A stretch of 56,388 nucleotides of DNA from Acidobacteriota bacterium (GTDB lineage Bacteria; Acidobacteriota; Thermoanaerobaculia; UBA5066). The translations under genes were made by a program, and so were the position numbers. The stretch is from the NCBI GenBank assembly GCA_008363385.1, contig RHKY01000029.1, positions 1-56,388 of the forward strand. The letters run 5' to 3'. Positions 41,530-51,111 of the stretch are shown here, one piece after another. The notes under the pieces were generated by a model, which was not told where the DNA came from, did not search any database, and saw nothing but the letters and a program-made list of their open reading frames with translations. Every line of letters begins with the position of its first letter. The stretch's first letter is position 1.

Positions 41530-44500
41530 ATGACCCCCGATGAGCGCACCTCTCGTCCCGTCCGTCGTGTCGCCTCGCTCCTGGCCGCGCTGGCCTCCGT
41601 GGCTCTCCTGTCCGCCCTCCCGGCGGCCCTGGCGCAGGGAGGCGGCAAGCCGAAGCCGGTGACGGGGGGCAAAGGAGACGCCGCCGTGAGAAAGGGCTCG
41701 TGGAAGACCGTGGACAGGCTCGTCGACGAGCAGAAGCTGGAGGAGGCGCGCGCCGAGGTCGAGAAGATCCGGCGGACCGCCCGGGCCGCCGGCGACGAGC
41801 ACGAGTGGGCCAAGGCCCTGGCCAAGGAGGTCCAGCTCCGGATGGCCCTCCACGGCTACGAGACGGCCGTGCGCTTCCTGGCCGACGAGCCCTGGCCCCA
41901 GGGGGTCCTCGACCGGTCGGCGATCCGGCTCTTCTACGCCGACGCCCTCGTCACGTACGCCCGCGCCTACTCCTGGGAGATCGGCCAGCGCGAGCGGGTC
42001 GAGTCGAAGGAGAAGGTCGACCTGAAGGCCTGGACGCGGGAGCAGATCCACGGCGAGGCGCGGCGGGTCACCCTCGAGGTCTGGAACGACCGCGAGGGCC
42101 TCGGCGGAGAGCCGGTGAAGGCGCTGGCCGACACCCTCGAGCCGAACAGCTTCCCCCCGGGCGTCCGCCCGACGCTCCGGGACGCGGTGTCGTACCTCTT
42201 CGCCTCCCTCCTCGCCGACTCCTCGAGCTGGACGCCGGAGCAGTCGAACGACCTCTTCCGGGTCGACCTGGCCCGCCTCCTGGCGAGCCCGAGGGGAGAG
42301 CTCGCGGGCGTGAAGCTCGACGACCCGGCGACCCACCCCGTCGTGAAGGCCGCCGCGGTCCTCGCCGACCTGGAGGGCTGGCACGCCTCGCGGAGGGAGC
42401 GCCCGGCGGAGCTGGAGGCCTTCCTCGAGAGGACCCGCGTCCTGTCGGGGGCCTTCACGAAGCCCGCCGACCGGCGGGCGGTCTTCCAGGCCCTCGAGTC
42501 GCGGCTCGCCGCCTTCCGGGACGTCTCGTGGTGGGCGACGGGCCAGGCCGAGCTGGCCGAGCTGGCGCGTCAGGACGACCGTCCGGGGAACCTCGTCAAG
42601 GCCCGCCGGCTCGCCGAGGAGGGACGGAAGGCCTATCCGTCCTCGCCCGGGGGCGAACGTTGCCGGGCCATCGTCGCCTCGATCGAGGCGCCCGAGTACC
42701 AGGTGGCGGCGATGGCCAGCGACGGGATCGCGCGGCGTTCGGTCGAGATCCGGCACCGGAACCTCCCGGCCGTCTGGTTCCGCGCGTACCCGCTCGACCT
42801 CGAGGCGCGCGTGGCGAGCGCCCAGGACTGGAACCTCCTGCCCAGCCAGCGGGACGTCGAGGCGCTCCTCTCCTCGGGGAGCCCGGCCGCCGAGTGGAAG
42901 GTGGACCTCCCGGCCACGCCCGACTACAAGACCCACAAGTCGTACGCCGTCCCGCCGATGCGGAAGGCGGGCGCCTACGTCGTCGTGGCGTCGCGCCGGG
43001 CGGACTTCGGGACGGGGTCCTCCAACCAGGTCTACGGCCTGAACGTCGTCCTCTCGGACCTCGTCCTCGTGACCCGCCCGGACGACGAGGGCGGCTTCTT
43101 CGTCACCGCCACGGCCGGCTCGACGGGACGCCCCGTCGCCGGGGCGAAGGTCTCCCTCTGGGAGTTCGACTGGAGGCAGAAGCACCGGCGCTCGCGGAGC
43201 GAGACGACCGGCGCCTCGGGCGAGGTGCGCTTCGAGATGCAGGAGGCCCGGAGCGGCAAGTCGCACTTCCTCGTGGCGAGGAAGGGGGAGGAGGTCGCGG
43301 TCGACTCCAGCTACCTCTCCTTCTCGCGGCCGCACGAGCCGGGCGAGACGAGCTCGGCGCTCGTCTACACGGACCGGAGCGTCTACCGCCCCGAGCAGAA
43401 GGTCCTCTGGAAGGTCGTCGCCTACCGCGGGACGGCCCGCGACGCCCGGTTCCGGGTCTCGGCGGAGACGTCCCTGTCGGTCTGGCTCGTCGACCCGAAC
43501 GGGGAGCGGGTCGAGAGCGCCGACGTCGTGACGAACGCGTGGGGCTCGGCCGCCGGAGAGTTCACCGTCCCGACGGGACGGCTCCTGGGCGGCTGGCGCG
43601 TGGAGGCCTCGACCGGGGGCGCCGCCCAGGTCCGCGTGGAGGAGTACAAGCGGCCGACGTTCGAGGCGACGTTCAAGGACCCGACGGCGCCGCTCCGGAT
43701 CAACCGCCCGGCCCTCCTCGTCGGCGAGGCGCGCTACTACTTCGGCCTCCCCGTGACGAACGGACTCGTCCGCTGGCGCGTGACGCGCGAGCCGGTCTAC
43801 CCGTGGTGGTGGGGGCTGTGGGGCCGCGGACCGCGGAGCTCCGCTCAGACGGTGGCGACGGGCACGGCCCCGCTGCGCGAGGACGGCACCTTCGAGGTCG
43901 CCTTCACCCCCGAGGCCGACGAGCGAGCGGACGGCACCTCGCGGGAGATGAGCTGGCGCTACGCCGTCACCGCGGACGTGACGGACGAGGGGGGGGAGAC
44001 CCGCTCCGCCGTCCGGAGCGTCCGGCTCGGGCTCGTCTCGGTCGAGGCGCGCCTGGAGCCGTCCGCGGGCTTCTTCCTGGAGGGCCGTCCGGCCGAGGCG
44101 AGGGTGACCCGGACGAGCCTGGACGGCACCCCGCGGCCCGGGAAGGGGGCCTTCCGCCTCCTGAGGCTGGCGCAGCCCGGCCAGACGCCCCTCCCCAGCG
44201 AGGTACCCGTGCCGAAGGGGGTCCCGGCCGGGGAGGACGCGGGCGGGGACGAGCCGGAGGGCGACTTCGAGACGCCGGGCGACCGGCTCCGCCCCCGCTG
44301 GCAGGGGCTCGTGGCGGCCGAGGCGATCCTGAGGGACTGGGCCGACGGGGCCGTCGTCCGCTCCGGGGAGCTCTCGCACGGAGAGGACGGGCAGGCGACC
44401 GCCGTCCTGGGGAGCCTTCCCCCCGGCGCCTACCGGCTCCGCTACGAGACGGTCGACGACTTCGGCGAGAAGTACGAGACCGCCCGGGAGCTCCTCGTCG

Positions 44501-47500
44501 GGGGCCGGTCTCTCGACGTGAAGGTGCCGCTCCTCCTCCTCGCCGAGTCGACGTCGGTCGACGTCGGCGGGACCGTGCGCCTCCTGGTCCACTCGGGGCT
44601 CGCGGACCAGCCCCTCACGCTCGACGTCTACCGGGGCGGGCGCCTCGCCTCCCGGCGCTCGATCGAGGCGGGCCGGGACCCGGCCCTCGTCGAGATCCCC
44701 GTCGGGGAGTCGGACCGGGGCGGCTTCGGCGTGGCGCTGACGGGCGTGCGGGACCACCAGCTGATGCGGCACGCGGTCTCGGTCTTCGTCCCGTGGGACG
44801 ACCGACAGCTGAAGCTGGAGTTCGCCACGTTCCGCGACCGGATCCGGCCGGGGAGCCAGGAGACGTTCCGGGTGACCGTCAAGGGACCCGACGGGAAGGC
44901 CGTCTCGGCCGGGGCCGCCGAGCTCCTCGGGTACATGTACGACAGGAGCCTCGACGTCTTCGCGCCGCACGTCCCGCCGAGCCCGCTCTCGCTCTACCCG
45001 TGGCGCGCGGGGACGGGCTGGCTCAGGGCGAGCCTCGGGGCCGCGAGCGCCTTCTGGGTGAAGGGCCGGGGCGAGGAGCTGCCGGGATACCCCACGTTCC
45101 TGCCCGACCGGCTGAAGGGGCTCGACGGCTACGCCATCGGCGGCCCGGGGCGCCGCGGCCGGGTGATGATGAAGTCGGCGGGCGCGATGCCGCCGCCGGA
45201 GAGCGCTCCGCCCCCGGCCCCCGCGGCCGCGCCGGCGCGTCAGGCCGCCGACGCCCTCGCCGTCACGGCGGAAGCCAAGGAGGAGGCGCCTCAGGAGGCC
45301 CGCCGGGAGAACGAGGCCGACCGGGGCGGCGCAGAGGCGCCGGCGCCGGAGCAGCCGCTGAGGTCGGACTTCTCCGAGACGGCCTTCTTCCGGCCGCAGC
45401 TCCTGACGGGGCCGGACGGCTCCGTGGCGATCGAGTTCGAGGTGCCCGACTCGGTCACCTCCTGGAACGTCTGGGTCCACGCGGTGACGAAGGACCTGCG
45501 CGGCGGGTCGCTCCGCAAGGAGACGAGGAGCGTCAAGGAGCTGATGGTCCGCCCCTACGTGCCGCGCTTCCTCCGGGAGGGGGACGAGGCCCGGGTGAAG
45601 GTCGTCGTGAACAACGCCTCGGAGGCCGACCTCGCCGGAAAGCTGAAGCTCGACGTGATCGACCCGGAGACGAACGAGAGCCTCGCCAGGGAGTTCGGGC
45701 TGACGGCGGAGGCCCTGACGCGGGACTTCGTCTCGCCGAAGGGGGGCGGGACGAACCTCACCTTCGAGGTCGTCGCCCCGAAGCGGGTCGGGACGGTCGC
45801 CTTCAAGGTCGTCGCCACGGCGGGGGACCTCTCCGACGGCGAGCTGCGCCCCTTCCCCGTCCTGCCGGGCCGGATGCACCTCGTCCAGTCGCGCTTCGTC
45901 ACGCTCCGCGGGAAGGACTCCCGCACGATGAGCTTCCCGGACCTCGAGAAGGACGACGACCCGTCGCGCGTGAACGAGCAGATGGTCGTCACGGTCGACG
46001 CGCAGCTCTTCTACACGGTCCTCCAGGCGCTGCCCTACCTCGTGAACTACCCCTACGAGTGCACCGAGCAGACGCTGAACCGCTTCGTCTCGACCGGGAT
46101 CGTCTCGAAGCTCTACGCCGACTACCCGGCCGTGGCCCGGATGGCCGAGCAGCTCTCGAAGCGGACGACGGCGCTCGAGACCTTCGACGCGGCCGACCCG
46201 AACCGGAAGATGGCGCTCGAGGAGTCGCCGTGGCTCGTCCCCGCCCGCGGCGGGACGGACGCCGGCCTCGGCCTCACGAACGTCCTCGACCCGCGGATCG
46301 CCAAGGCCGACCGCGAGGCCTCGCTCGCCAAGCTCCGCAAGGCGCAGACGGCCATCGGCGCCTTCCCCTGGTGGCCGGGCGGCCCGCCGTCTCCCTTCAT
46401 GACGCTCTACATCCTCCACGGCCTGGCCAAGGCGGCGGAGTTCGGCGTCGAGGTCCCGGAGGAGATGGTCCAGCGGGGCTGGCGGTACCTCGCGGGGTAC
46501 TTCCGCTCCGACCTGCGCGAGATGATGAGGAAGGACTGCTGCTGGGAGTTCCTGACCTTCCTCAACTACGTCGCCTCCTGCTACCCCGACCCGTCCTGGG
46601 TCGCCGACGCGATCACGGCGGCCGAGCGGCGGGAGATCCTCGACTTCTCGTTCAAGCACTGGAGGCGGCACTCGCCGCTCCTGAAGGGCTACCTGACGCT
46701 CACGCTGAAGCGGATGGGACGGCCGAAGGACGCCCGCCTCGTCTGGGACAGCGTCATGGACTCGGCGAGGACGACGCAGGACGAGGGGACCTTCTGGGCC
46801 GCCGAGGACCGCTCGTGGCTCTGGTACAACGACACGATCGAGACGCACGCCTTCGCGCTCCGGACGCTCGTCGAGCTGGACCCGAAGGACCCGCGGCGCG
46901 ACGGCCTCGTCCAGTGGATCCTCCTGAACAAGAAGCTGAACCAGTGGAAGTCGACCCGGGCCACGGCCGAGGTGGTCTACTCGCTCGTCCACTACCTGAA
47001 GCAGGAGGGGGCGCTCGGCGTCCGCGAGGACGCCACGGTGAAGGTGGGCGGCCAGACGGTCTCGTTCGTCTTCGAGCCCGACCGGTACACGGGGAAGAAG
47101 AACCAGGTCGTCGTCCCCGGGGAGAAGATCGACCCGAAGACCACCTCGACGGTCACCGTCGGCAAGGAGAGCAAGGGCTTCGCGTTCGCCTCGGCGACCT
47201 GGCACTTCTCGACCGAGAGGCTGCCCGACGCCGAGCGGGGGGACTTCTTCTCGGTGACGCGGCGCTACTTCCGGCGCGAGAACACCGGGAACGAGTGGGT
47301 CCTCTCGCCGCTCTCCGAGGGGGCGGCGCTCTCGCCCGGCGACCAGGTGGAGGTCCACCTCTCGCTCCGGTCCAAGCACGCGGCCGAGTACGTCCACCTG
47401 CGCGACCCGCGCGCGGCCGGCCTCGAGCCCGAGAACGCGGTCTCGCGCTACAAGTGGGACCTGGGGATCGGCTGGTACGAGGAGGTCCGCGACAGCGGGA

Positions 47501-47673
47501 CGAACTTCTTCTTCGAGCAGCTCCCGGCGGGCGAGTACACGTTCAAGTACCGCCTGAGGGCGAACATGGCCGGGACCTTCCGCGTCTCGCCGGCGACCGT
47601 CCAGTCGATGTACGCGCCCGAGTTCGCGGCCTACTCGGCCGGGAACGTCCTCGTGGTAGAAGGGGAGCGGTGA
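41530..47673 (+). CDS. Bacterial alpha-2-macroglobulin family protein
   Basis: A 2047-aa protein with an N-terminal Sec signal (about 1-36, ending A-L-A-Q). There is no lipobox Cys, so it should be periplasmic and soluble or secreted. Features in order: an alpha-helical region of about 400 residues; macroglobulin-like beta domains (ATAGSTGRPVAGAKVSLWEF, YTDRSVYRPEQKV); an Ala/Pro/Glu-rich disordered insert near 1215-1280; the A2M core (FFRPQLLTGPDGSVAIEFEV, SVTSWNVWVHAVT); the thioester motif CTEQ (C1511-Q1514); and the toroid and receptor-like C-terminal domains. The intact thioester indicates a protease-trapping defence protein. YfhM-type A2Ms usually pair with pbpC, which is absent here; instead the gene overlaps a TIM-barrel gene by GTGA. 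The start lacks an SD and has TAGACT (41518-41523) 6 nt upstream. Confidence 0.93.
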   Translation: MTPDERTSRPVRRVASLLAALASVALLSALPAALAQGGGKPKPVTGGKGDAAVRKGSWKTVDRLVDEQKLEEARAEVEKIRRTARAAGDEHEWAKALAKEVQLRMALHGYETAVRFLADEPWPQGVLDRSAIRLFYADALVTYARAYSWEIGQRERVESKEKVDLKAWTREQIHGEARRVTLEVWNDREGLGGEPVKALADTLEPNSFPPGVRPTLRDAVSYLFASLLADSSSWTPEQSNDLFRVDLARLLASPRGELAGVKLDDPATHPVVKAAAVLADLEGWHASRRERPAELEAFLERTRVLSGAFTKPADRRAVFQALESRLAAFRDVSWWATGQAELAELARQDDRPGNLVKARRLAEEGRKAYPSSPGGERCRAIVASIEAPEYQVAAMASDGIARRSVEIRHRNLPAVWFRAYPLDLEARVASAQDWNLLPSQRDVEALLSSGSPAAEWKVDLPATPDYKTHKSYAVPPMRKAGAYVVVASRRADFGTGSSNQVYGLNVVLSDLVLVTRPDDEGGFFVTATAGSTGRPVAGAKVSLWEFDWRQKHRRSRSETTGASGEVRFEMQEARSGKSHFLVARKGEEVAVDSSYLSFSRPHEPGETSSALVYTDRSVYRPEQKVLWKVVAYRGTARDARFRVSAETSLSVWLVDPNGERVESADVVTNAWGSAAGEFTVPTGRLLGGWRVEASTGGAAQVRVEEYKRPTFEATFKDPTAPLRINRPALLVGEARYYFGLPVTNGLVRWRVTREPVYPWWWGLWGRGPRSSAQTVATGTAPLREDGTFEVAFTPEADERADGTSREMSWRYAVTADVTDEGGETRSAVRSVRLGLVSVEARLEPSAGFFLEGRPAEARVTRTSLDGTPRPGKGAFRLLRLAQPGQTPLPSEVPVPKGVPAGEDAGGDEPEGDFETPGDRLRPRWQGLVAAEAILRDWADGAVVRSGELSHGEDGQATAVLGSLPPGAYRLRYETVDDFGEKYETARELLVGGRSLDVKVPLLLLAESTSVDVGGTVRLLVHSGLADQPLTLDVYRGGRLASRRSIEAGRDPALVEIPVGESDRGGFGVALTGVRDHQLMRHAVSVFVPWDDRQLKLEFATFRDRIRPGSQETFRVTVKGPDGKAVSAGAAELLGYMYDRSLDVFAPHVPPSPLSLYPWRAGTGWLRASLGAASAFWVKGRGEELPGYPTFLPDRLKGLDGYAIGGPGRRGRVMMKSAGAMPPPESAPPPAPAAAPARQAADALAVTAEAKEEAPQEARRENEADRGGAEAPAPEQPLRSDFSETAFFRPQLLTGPDGSVAIEFEVPDSVTSWNVWVHAVTKDLRGGSLRKETRSVKELMVRPYVPRFLREGDEARVKVVVNNASEADLAGKLKLDVIDPETNESLAREFGLTAEALTRDFVSPKGGGTNLTFEVVAPKRVGTVAFKVVATAGDLSDGELRPFPVLPGRMHLVQSRFVTLRGKDSRTMSFPDLEKDDDPSRVNEQMVVTVDAQLFYTVLQALPYLVNYPYECTEQTLNRFVSTGIVSKLYADYPAVARMAEQLSKRTTALETFDAADPNRKMALEESPWLVPARGGTDAGLGLTNVLDPRIAKADREASLAKLRKAQTAIGAFPWWPGGPPSPFMTLYILHGLAKAAEFGVEVPEEMVQRGWRYLAGYFRSDLREMMRKDCCWEFLTFLNYVASCYPDPSWVADAITAAERREILDFSFKHWRRHSPLLKGYLTLTLKRMGRPKDARLVWDSVMDSARTTQDEGTFWAAEDRSWLWYNDTIETHAFALRTLVELDPKDPRRDGLVQWILLNKKLNQWKSTRATAEVVYSLVHYLKQEGALGVREDATVKVGGQTVSFVFEPDRYTGKKNQVVVPGEKIDPKTTSTVTVGKESKGFAFASATWHFSTERLPDAERGDFFSVTRRYFRRENTGNEWVLSPLSEGAALSPGDQVEVHLSLRSKHAAEYVHLRDPRAAGLEPENAVSRYKWDLGIGWYEEVRDSGTNFFFEQLPAGEYTFKYRLRANMAGTFRVSPATVQSMYAPEFAAYSAGNVLVVEGER

Positions 47674-48470
47674 GCCCGGCCGCACCCCTTCTCGCCTACG
47701 CCTCCTTCTCCGTCCCCGGCGCCACGCTCGCCGAGAAGGCGGGGCTCCTCCGCGAGCGTGGCCTCGCCCTGGAGCTGGCCGACGACGGCTCCGTCGACGC
47801 GGCCGCGGTCCTGGGCCTCGGCGTCCCCGTCGCGTGCGTCCAGGCCTTCCGGATGCACGACGCGCACCCGCTCCACGCCGACCCGGCGGTCCGGGAGGAG
47901 GCCCGCCGGGTCGTCCTCTCGGCCCTGGAGCTGGCGGCGCGGGTCGGCTGCCCGCGGGTCCTGACCGTCTGCGGGTTCGGCCCGCCCGGGGTCGAGCGGC
48001 CTTTCGAGGCCGCCCTCGGCTTCTTCGCGTCCCTGGCCGCTCCGGCCCGGGCCCTCGGCCTCCGGCTCCTGGTGGAGCCGCTTTCCCCGCGGCGCGCAGG
48101 GGCCTTCACCCGTCCCGCCGAGGTGCGGGACCTCCTCCGGGCGCTCGCCTCGCCCGACGTATTCGGCGCGGCGCTGGACACGGGGCACATGCTGGACGGG
48201 GGGCTGGACCCCGCTGCGGAGCTCTCGGCCTGGGACGGGCTCCTCGAAGAGGTCCAGCTGAAGGGGCCCCTCTCGGCCGCGCCGGGGCCGGAGCTGCCGC
48301 TCCGGCGGTGGCTCTCGGCGCCCGGGGCTCCGCCCGCGCTCCTGGCGGTGGAGCACCGCGAGGTGATCGGGAGGGAGAGGTTCGACGAGGTCGTCGCCGG
48401 AGTCCTCGACGCCCTGACCGTGGGCGCGGAGGCGGCCCCCGTCGCGACGGGGGCCCCGGCGGCCGGATAA
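47670..48470 (+). CDS. Sugar-phosphate isomerase/epimerase-like TIM-barrel protein
   Basis: A 266-aa protein of the xylose isomerase-like/AP-endonuclease-2 TIM-barrel family. Its strand-end acidic and His residues appear in the expected order: LLVEPLSP, ALDTGHMLDGG, VQLKGPLS and LAVEHREV. The proposed metal ligands (E, D/H, H/Q, E) are all present. The substrate cannot be assigned. GTG 47670 overlaps the A2M stop (GTGA) with AAGGGGAGC upstream, so it is co-translated with the A2M gene, an unusual pairing. The C-terminal ~15 residues are low-complexity Ala/Pro. The stop codon TAA lies inside a GATAAT hexamer that may be the -10 of the kinase gene. Confidence 0.8.
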   Translation: MSPAAPLLAYASFSVPGATLAEKAGLLRERGLALELADDGSVDAAAVLGLGVPVACVQAFRMHDAHPLHADPAVREEARRVVLSALELAARVGCPRVLTVCGFGPPGVERPFEAALGFFASLAAPARALGLRLLVEPLSPRRAGAFTRPAEVRDLLRALASPDVFGAALDTGHMLDGGLDPAAELSAWDGLLEEVQLKGPLSAAPGPELPLRRWLSAPGAPPALLAVEHREVIGRERFDEVVAGVLDALTVGAEAAPVATGAPAAG

Positions 48471-48479
48471 TCCCTCGGC

Positions 48480-51038
48480 GTGACCCCAGTCCCTCCCCGG
48501 CAGCGGCGGGCCGTCGCGACGGCGGTGGGCGTGGCGGTGACGGTCTCGGTCCTCTGGACGGGCTTCCTCGTCGCCCACGGCCTGGCGGACGGGAGGCTCC
48601 TCCCGCGGGGCGCCGTGACCTCGGCCGTCGTGCTCGTGGTCTACCTGGCCGCCGCGGTCATCGTCCTGACGAACCGCTCCGCCGACCCCGTCAACCGCGC
48701 GATCTTCGCGTTCCTCGTCCTCCTCGGGACCGTCAACGCCTCGCGGGCGGCCGAGGCCTTCGCGGCCGGCGGCGCGCGGGTGGACCGGCTCGCCTTCGCC
48801 GCCTCGAGCCTCCTGTACATCGTCCTGCTCTTCTGGGTCGGCCTCACGATCCACGGCTACTTCCCGGTCCGGCGGTTGGCCCGCCCGGGTCGGGACTACG
48901 CGCTGGCCACGGCCGCCGCCCTGGTGCCCGCCTCCGCGTACCTCTGGAGCTGGTGGAAGGCCGGCGCCGCGGGCCCGCCGGGGCGCGCCTGGTCGCTCGG
49001 CCTGTCGGTCGCCGCCCTCGTCGTGGACCTGTTCGTCTTCGTCTACTTCCTGACGCTGAGCTTCGCGGCCCGCCGCGAGGACGTGCGGCGCCGGGCTCGG
49101 GTCGTCTTCGTGGCCGTGGCGGTCTACATGGGGCTCTACCTCGTCCTGAGGGACATCCCCGCCCTCTCGGGGTCGCCTCCTCTGGTCCCGGGGTTCGCGC
49201 TGAGCCTCGTCTCGACCCTCTTCCCTGCGAGCCTGATCGTCGCGGTCACCCGCTACCGCCTCTTCGAGGTGGACCGCCTGATCCGGCGCGGGGCGGCGTA
49301 CGCCTCGGCCGCGGCGCTCCTCGTCCTCGTCCTCGTCGCGGGGGTGCCGGTCGTGACCGCCCTCCTCGTCCGGCTCTCCCCGGCGCTCTCCGCCGTCCCG
49401 GTGACGGCGCTCGTGTCGGTCGTCCTCTTCCTCCTCCTCGACCCCTTCCGCCGGCGGACGCAGGCGGCGCTGGCCCGGCGGCTGGCCCGGGGCGCCATCG
49501 ACCCGCGGACGCTCGTCGCCGACATCGTGGCCGGCCTGAAGGACGTCGGAGAGGAGATCCTCCCCGCGGACGTGATGCAGCGGGTCTCCCGTGCCCTGCA
49601 CCCGTCCCGCCAGGCCTTCTGGGTCTTCGCCGGGGAGAGGGACGGCACGCCGGTCCACCCCGTGACGGCCGGACCTCTGGTCTCGTACCCGGACCTCGAC
49701 CGGGCGGCGCTCCTCCCGCACGCCGAGCCGCCGGAGGAGCGGCGCGCGGTCTGGTTCCTCGCTCCCGAGGGGGCGGAAGGGCCGCGGGCGCGGGGCGACC
49801 TCGCCGAGAAGCTCCGGGGGCACGGCTTCGTCCTGGCCTTCCCGCTCTTCTCGACCTCCGGGGAGCCGGTGGGCCTCATCGCGCTCGGCGTCAAGAAGTC
49901 GGGCGACCCGTACGTCCCGGAGGAGGTGAGCCTCCTCGTCGCGGTCGCCGAGCACGCGGCCCTGGCGCTGGAGAGGTTCGCTCTCAGCCGGCGGGCCGAG
50001 GAGGACCGGCGGGTGCGGGACGAGGTCCTCGGCCGCCTGACCGAGGAAGGGGGCGGCGCCCTCTACGAGTGCGAGCTGTGCGGGCGCGTCGCCTCCGAGG
50101 ACGAGATCGTCTGCGGCGCCGACGGGCACGCCATCCGGATGACGCAGCCGGTCCCCCGCCTCCTGGCCGGGCGGTACCGCCTCGACCGGAGGCTCGGGGA
50201 AGGGGGGATGGGCGCGGTCTACGTCGCGCGGGACGTGCCGGCCTTCCGCGACGTCGCCGTGAAGCTGATCCGGGCCGAGCAGCTCCGCGACAAGGGGACC
50301 GCGGCGCGGTTCCGGCGCGAGGCGCGCCTGACGGCGCGGCTGGCCCACCCCAACGCCGTCGCGGTCTACGACTACGGCGAGCTCCCGGGCGGCGGGGCGT
50401 TCCTCGTGATGGAGCTGCTCCAGGGCGGGTCTCTCCGCACGGAGCTGACCGAGCGGGGGCCGCTCCCGTACGCGGAGGTGGCGTGGGTCCTCGACCGGGC
50501 CCTGGACGTCCTGGCCGCCGCGCACGCCGCCGGCCTCGTCCACCGCGACGTCAAGCCCGACAACCTCTACGTCACGCGCGGGCCCGAGGGGGCGCGGCTG
50601 AAGCTCCTCGACTTCGGCCTGGCGCGCGAGACGCGCCGGCCGACGCCCGCCTCGGGCCCGGCGATCACCTCCTCGGAGACCCTCCTCGGGACTCCGGGGT
50701 ACATGGCGCCCGAGCTCCTCCGGGGAGCCGACGCCTCCCCGGCCTCCGACCAGTGGGCGATCGCCTTCACCGCGGTCGAGCTCCTGACCGGGGTGAGGCT
50801 CGGGATCGAGAAGCTCGAGGTGGAGACCCACCGGCTGATGGACGAGGTCGTCGCCGTCGTCACGACCGCCTGCCCGGACGCCGGGGTCCCGTGGGCCCGG
50901 GTCCTCGCCCGGGCGCTCGCGGCGGACCCGGACGACCGGTGGGTGTCGGTCGTCTCCCTGCGCCGGGCGCTCGCCCGGTTCTACGGCGAGCGGCTGCCGG
51001 CCGACCGCGACGTCCGGTTCGTCGTCCTGGAGCGGTAG
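48480..51038 (+). CDS. Multi-TM sensor / GAF / Zn-knuckle / Ser-Thr protein kinase fusion
   Basis: An 852-aa protein. The N-terminal half carries about ten hydrophobic helices (residues about 15-320), including the YRLFEVDRLIRRGAAYASAAALL stretch typical of multi-TM sensor histidine kinases. A GAF-like domain (about 355-500) is followed by a Zn-knuckle-like CELCGRVASEDEIVCGADGH (C531, C534, C545, H550). The Hanks-type kinase domain (about 566-830) has P-loop GEGGMG (573-578), K595, HRDVKPDN (688-695), DFG (711-713) and GTPGYMAPE (737-745), so it should be active. A sensor normally attached to a His kinase is thus coupled to a Ser/Thr kinase. GTG 48480 has no SD; GATAAT (48466-48471) ends 8 nt upstream. 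A hairpin begins at the last base of the stop codon. Confidence 0.92.
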   Translation: MTPVPPRQRRAVATAVGVAVTVSVLWTGFLVAHGLADGRLLPRGAVTSAVVLVVYLAAAVIVLTNRSADPVNRAIFAFLVLLGTVNASRAAEAFAAGGARVDRLAFAASSLLYIVLLFWVGLTIHGYFPVRRLARPGRDYALATAAALVPASAYLWSWWKAGAAGPPGRAWSLGLSVAALVVDLFVFVYFLTLSFAARREDVRRRARVVFVAVAVYMGLYLVLRDIPALSGSPPLVPGFALSLVSTLFPASLIVAVTRYRLFEVDRLIRRGAAYASAAALLVLVLVAGVPVVTALLVRLSPALSAVPVTALVSVVLFLLLDPFRRRTQAALARRLARGAIDPRTLVADIVAGLKDVGEEILPADVMQRVSRALHPSRQAFWVFAGERDGTPVHPVTAGPLVSYPDLDRAALLPHAEPPEERRAVWFLAPEGAEGPRARGDLAEKLRGHGFVLAFPLFSTSGEPVGLIALGVKKSGDPYVPEEVSLLVAVAEHAALALERFALSRRAEEDRRVRDEVLGRLTEEGGGALYECELCGRVASEDEIVCGADGHAIRMTQPVPRLLAGRYRLDRRLGEGGMGAVYVARDVPAFRDVAVKLIRAEQLRDKGTAARFRREARLTARLAHPNAVAVYDYGELPGGGAFLVMELLQGGSLRTELTERGPLPYAEVAWVLDRALDVLAAAHAAGLVHRDVKPDNLYVTRGPEGARLKLLDFGLARETRRPTPASGPAITSSETLLGTPGYMAPELLRGADASPASDQWAIAFTAVELLTGVRLGIEKLEVETHRLMDEVVAVVTTACPDAGVPWARVLARALAADPDDRWVSVVSLRRALARFYGERLPADRDVRFVVLER

Positions 51039-51055
51039 CCGGGGCCTTCCCCGGC
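51038..51055 (+). terminator. Hairpin after the sensor-kinase gene
   Basis: GCCGGGG (51038-51044) pairs perfectly with 51049-51055 around CCTT, starting at the last base of the stop codon. No U-tract. Confidence 0.45.
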
Positions 51056-51083
51056 CCGTGACGGGGAGCACGCACCCCCTCGA

Positions 51084-51111
51084 CGCACGGGTGCGAGAAT
51101 CGTCCCGTGCG
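51084..51111. promoter_or_regulatory. Overlapping inverted repeats at the phoD start
   Basis: CGCACGGG (51084-51091) is repeated inverted as CCCGTGCG (51104-51111), spanning the start codon. The shorter CGCAC/GTGCG pair (51084-51088 and 51091-51095) competes for the same left arm. The -10-like GAGAAT (51095-51100) lies between the arms. The arrangement could be an operator or an mRNA switch that hides the start codon. Confidence 0.3.

Noticed and set aside
41479-47685. A 2068-codon open frame antisense to the alpha-2-macroglobulin gene
   Set aside because: At about 70% GC with C/G-rich third positions, the complementary frame rarely hits stops. The translation is Arg/Leu/Glu/Val-biased, has no domains and no SD, and mirrors a real gene.
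47631-51071. A 1146-codon open frame antisense to the kinase gene
   Set aside because: Arg/Glu/Val-rich shadow of a kinase gene whose catalytic motifs are all intact on the plus strand.
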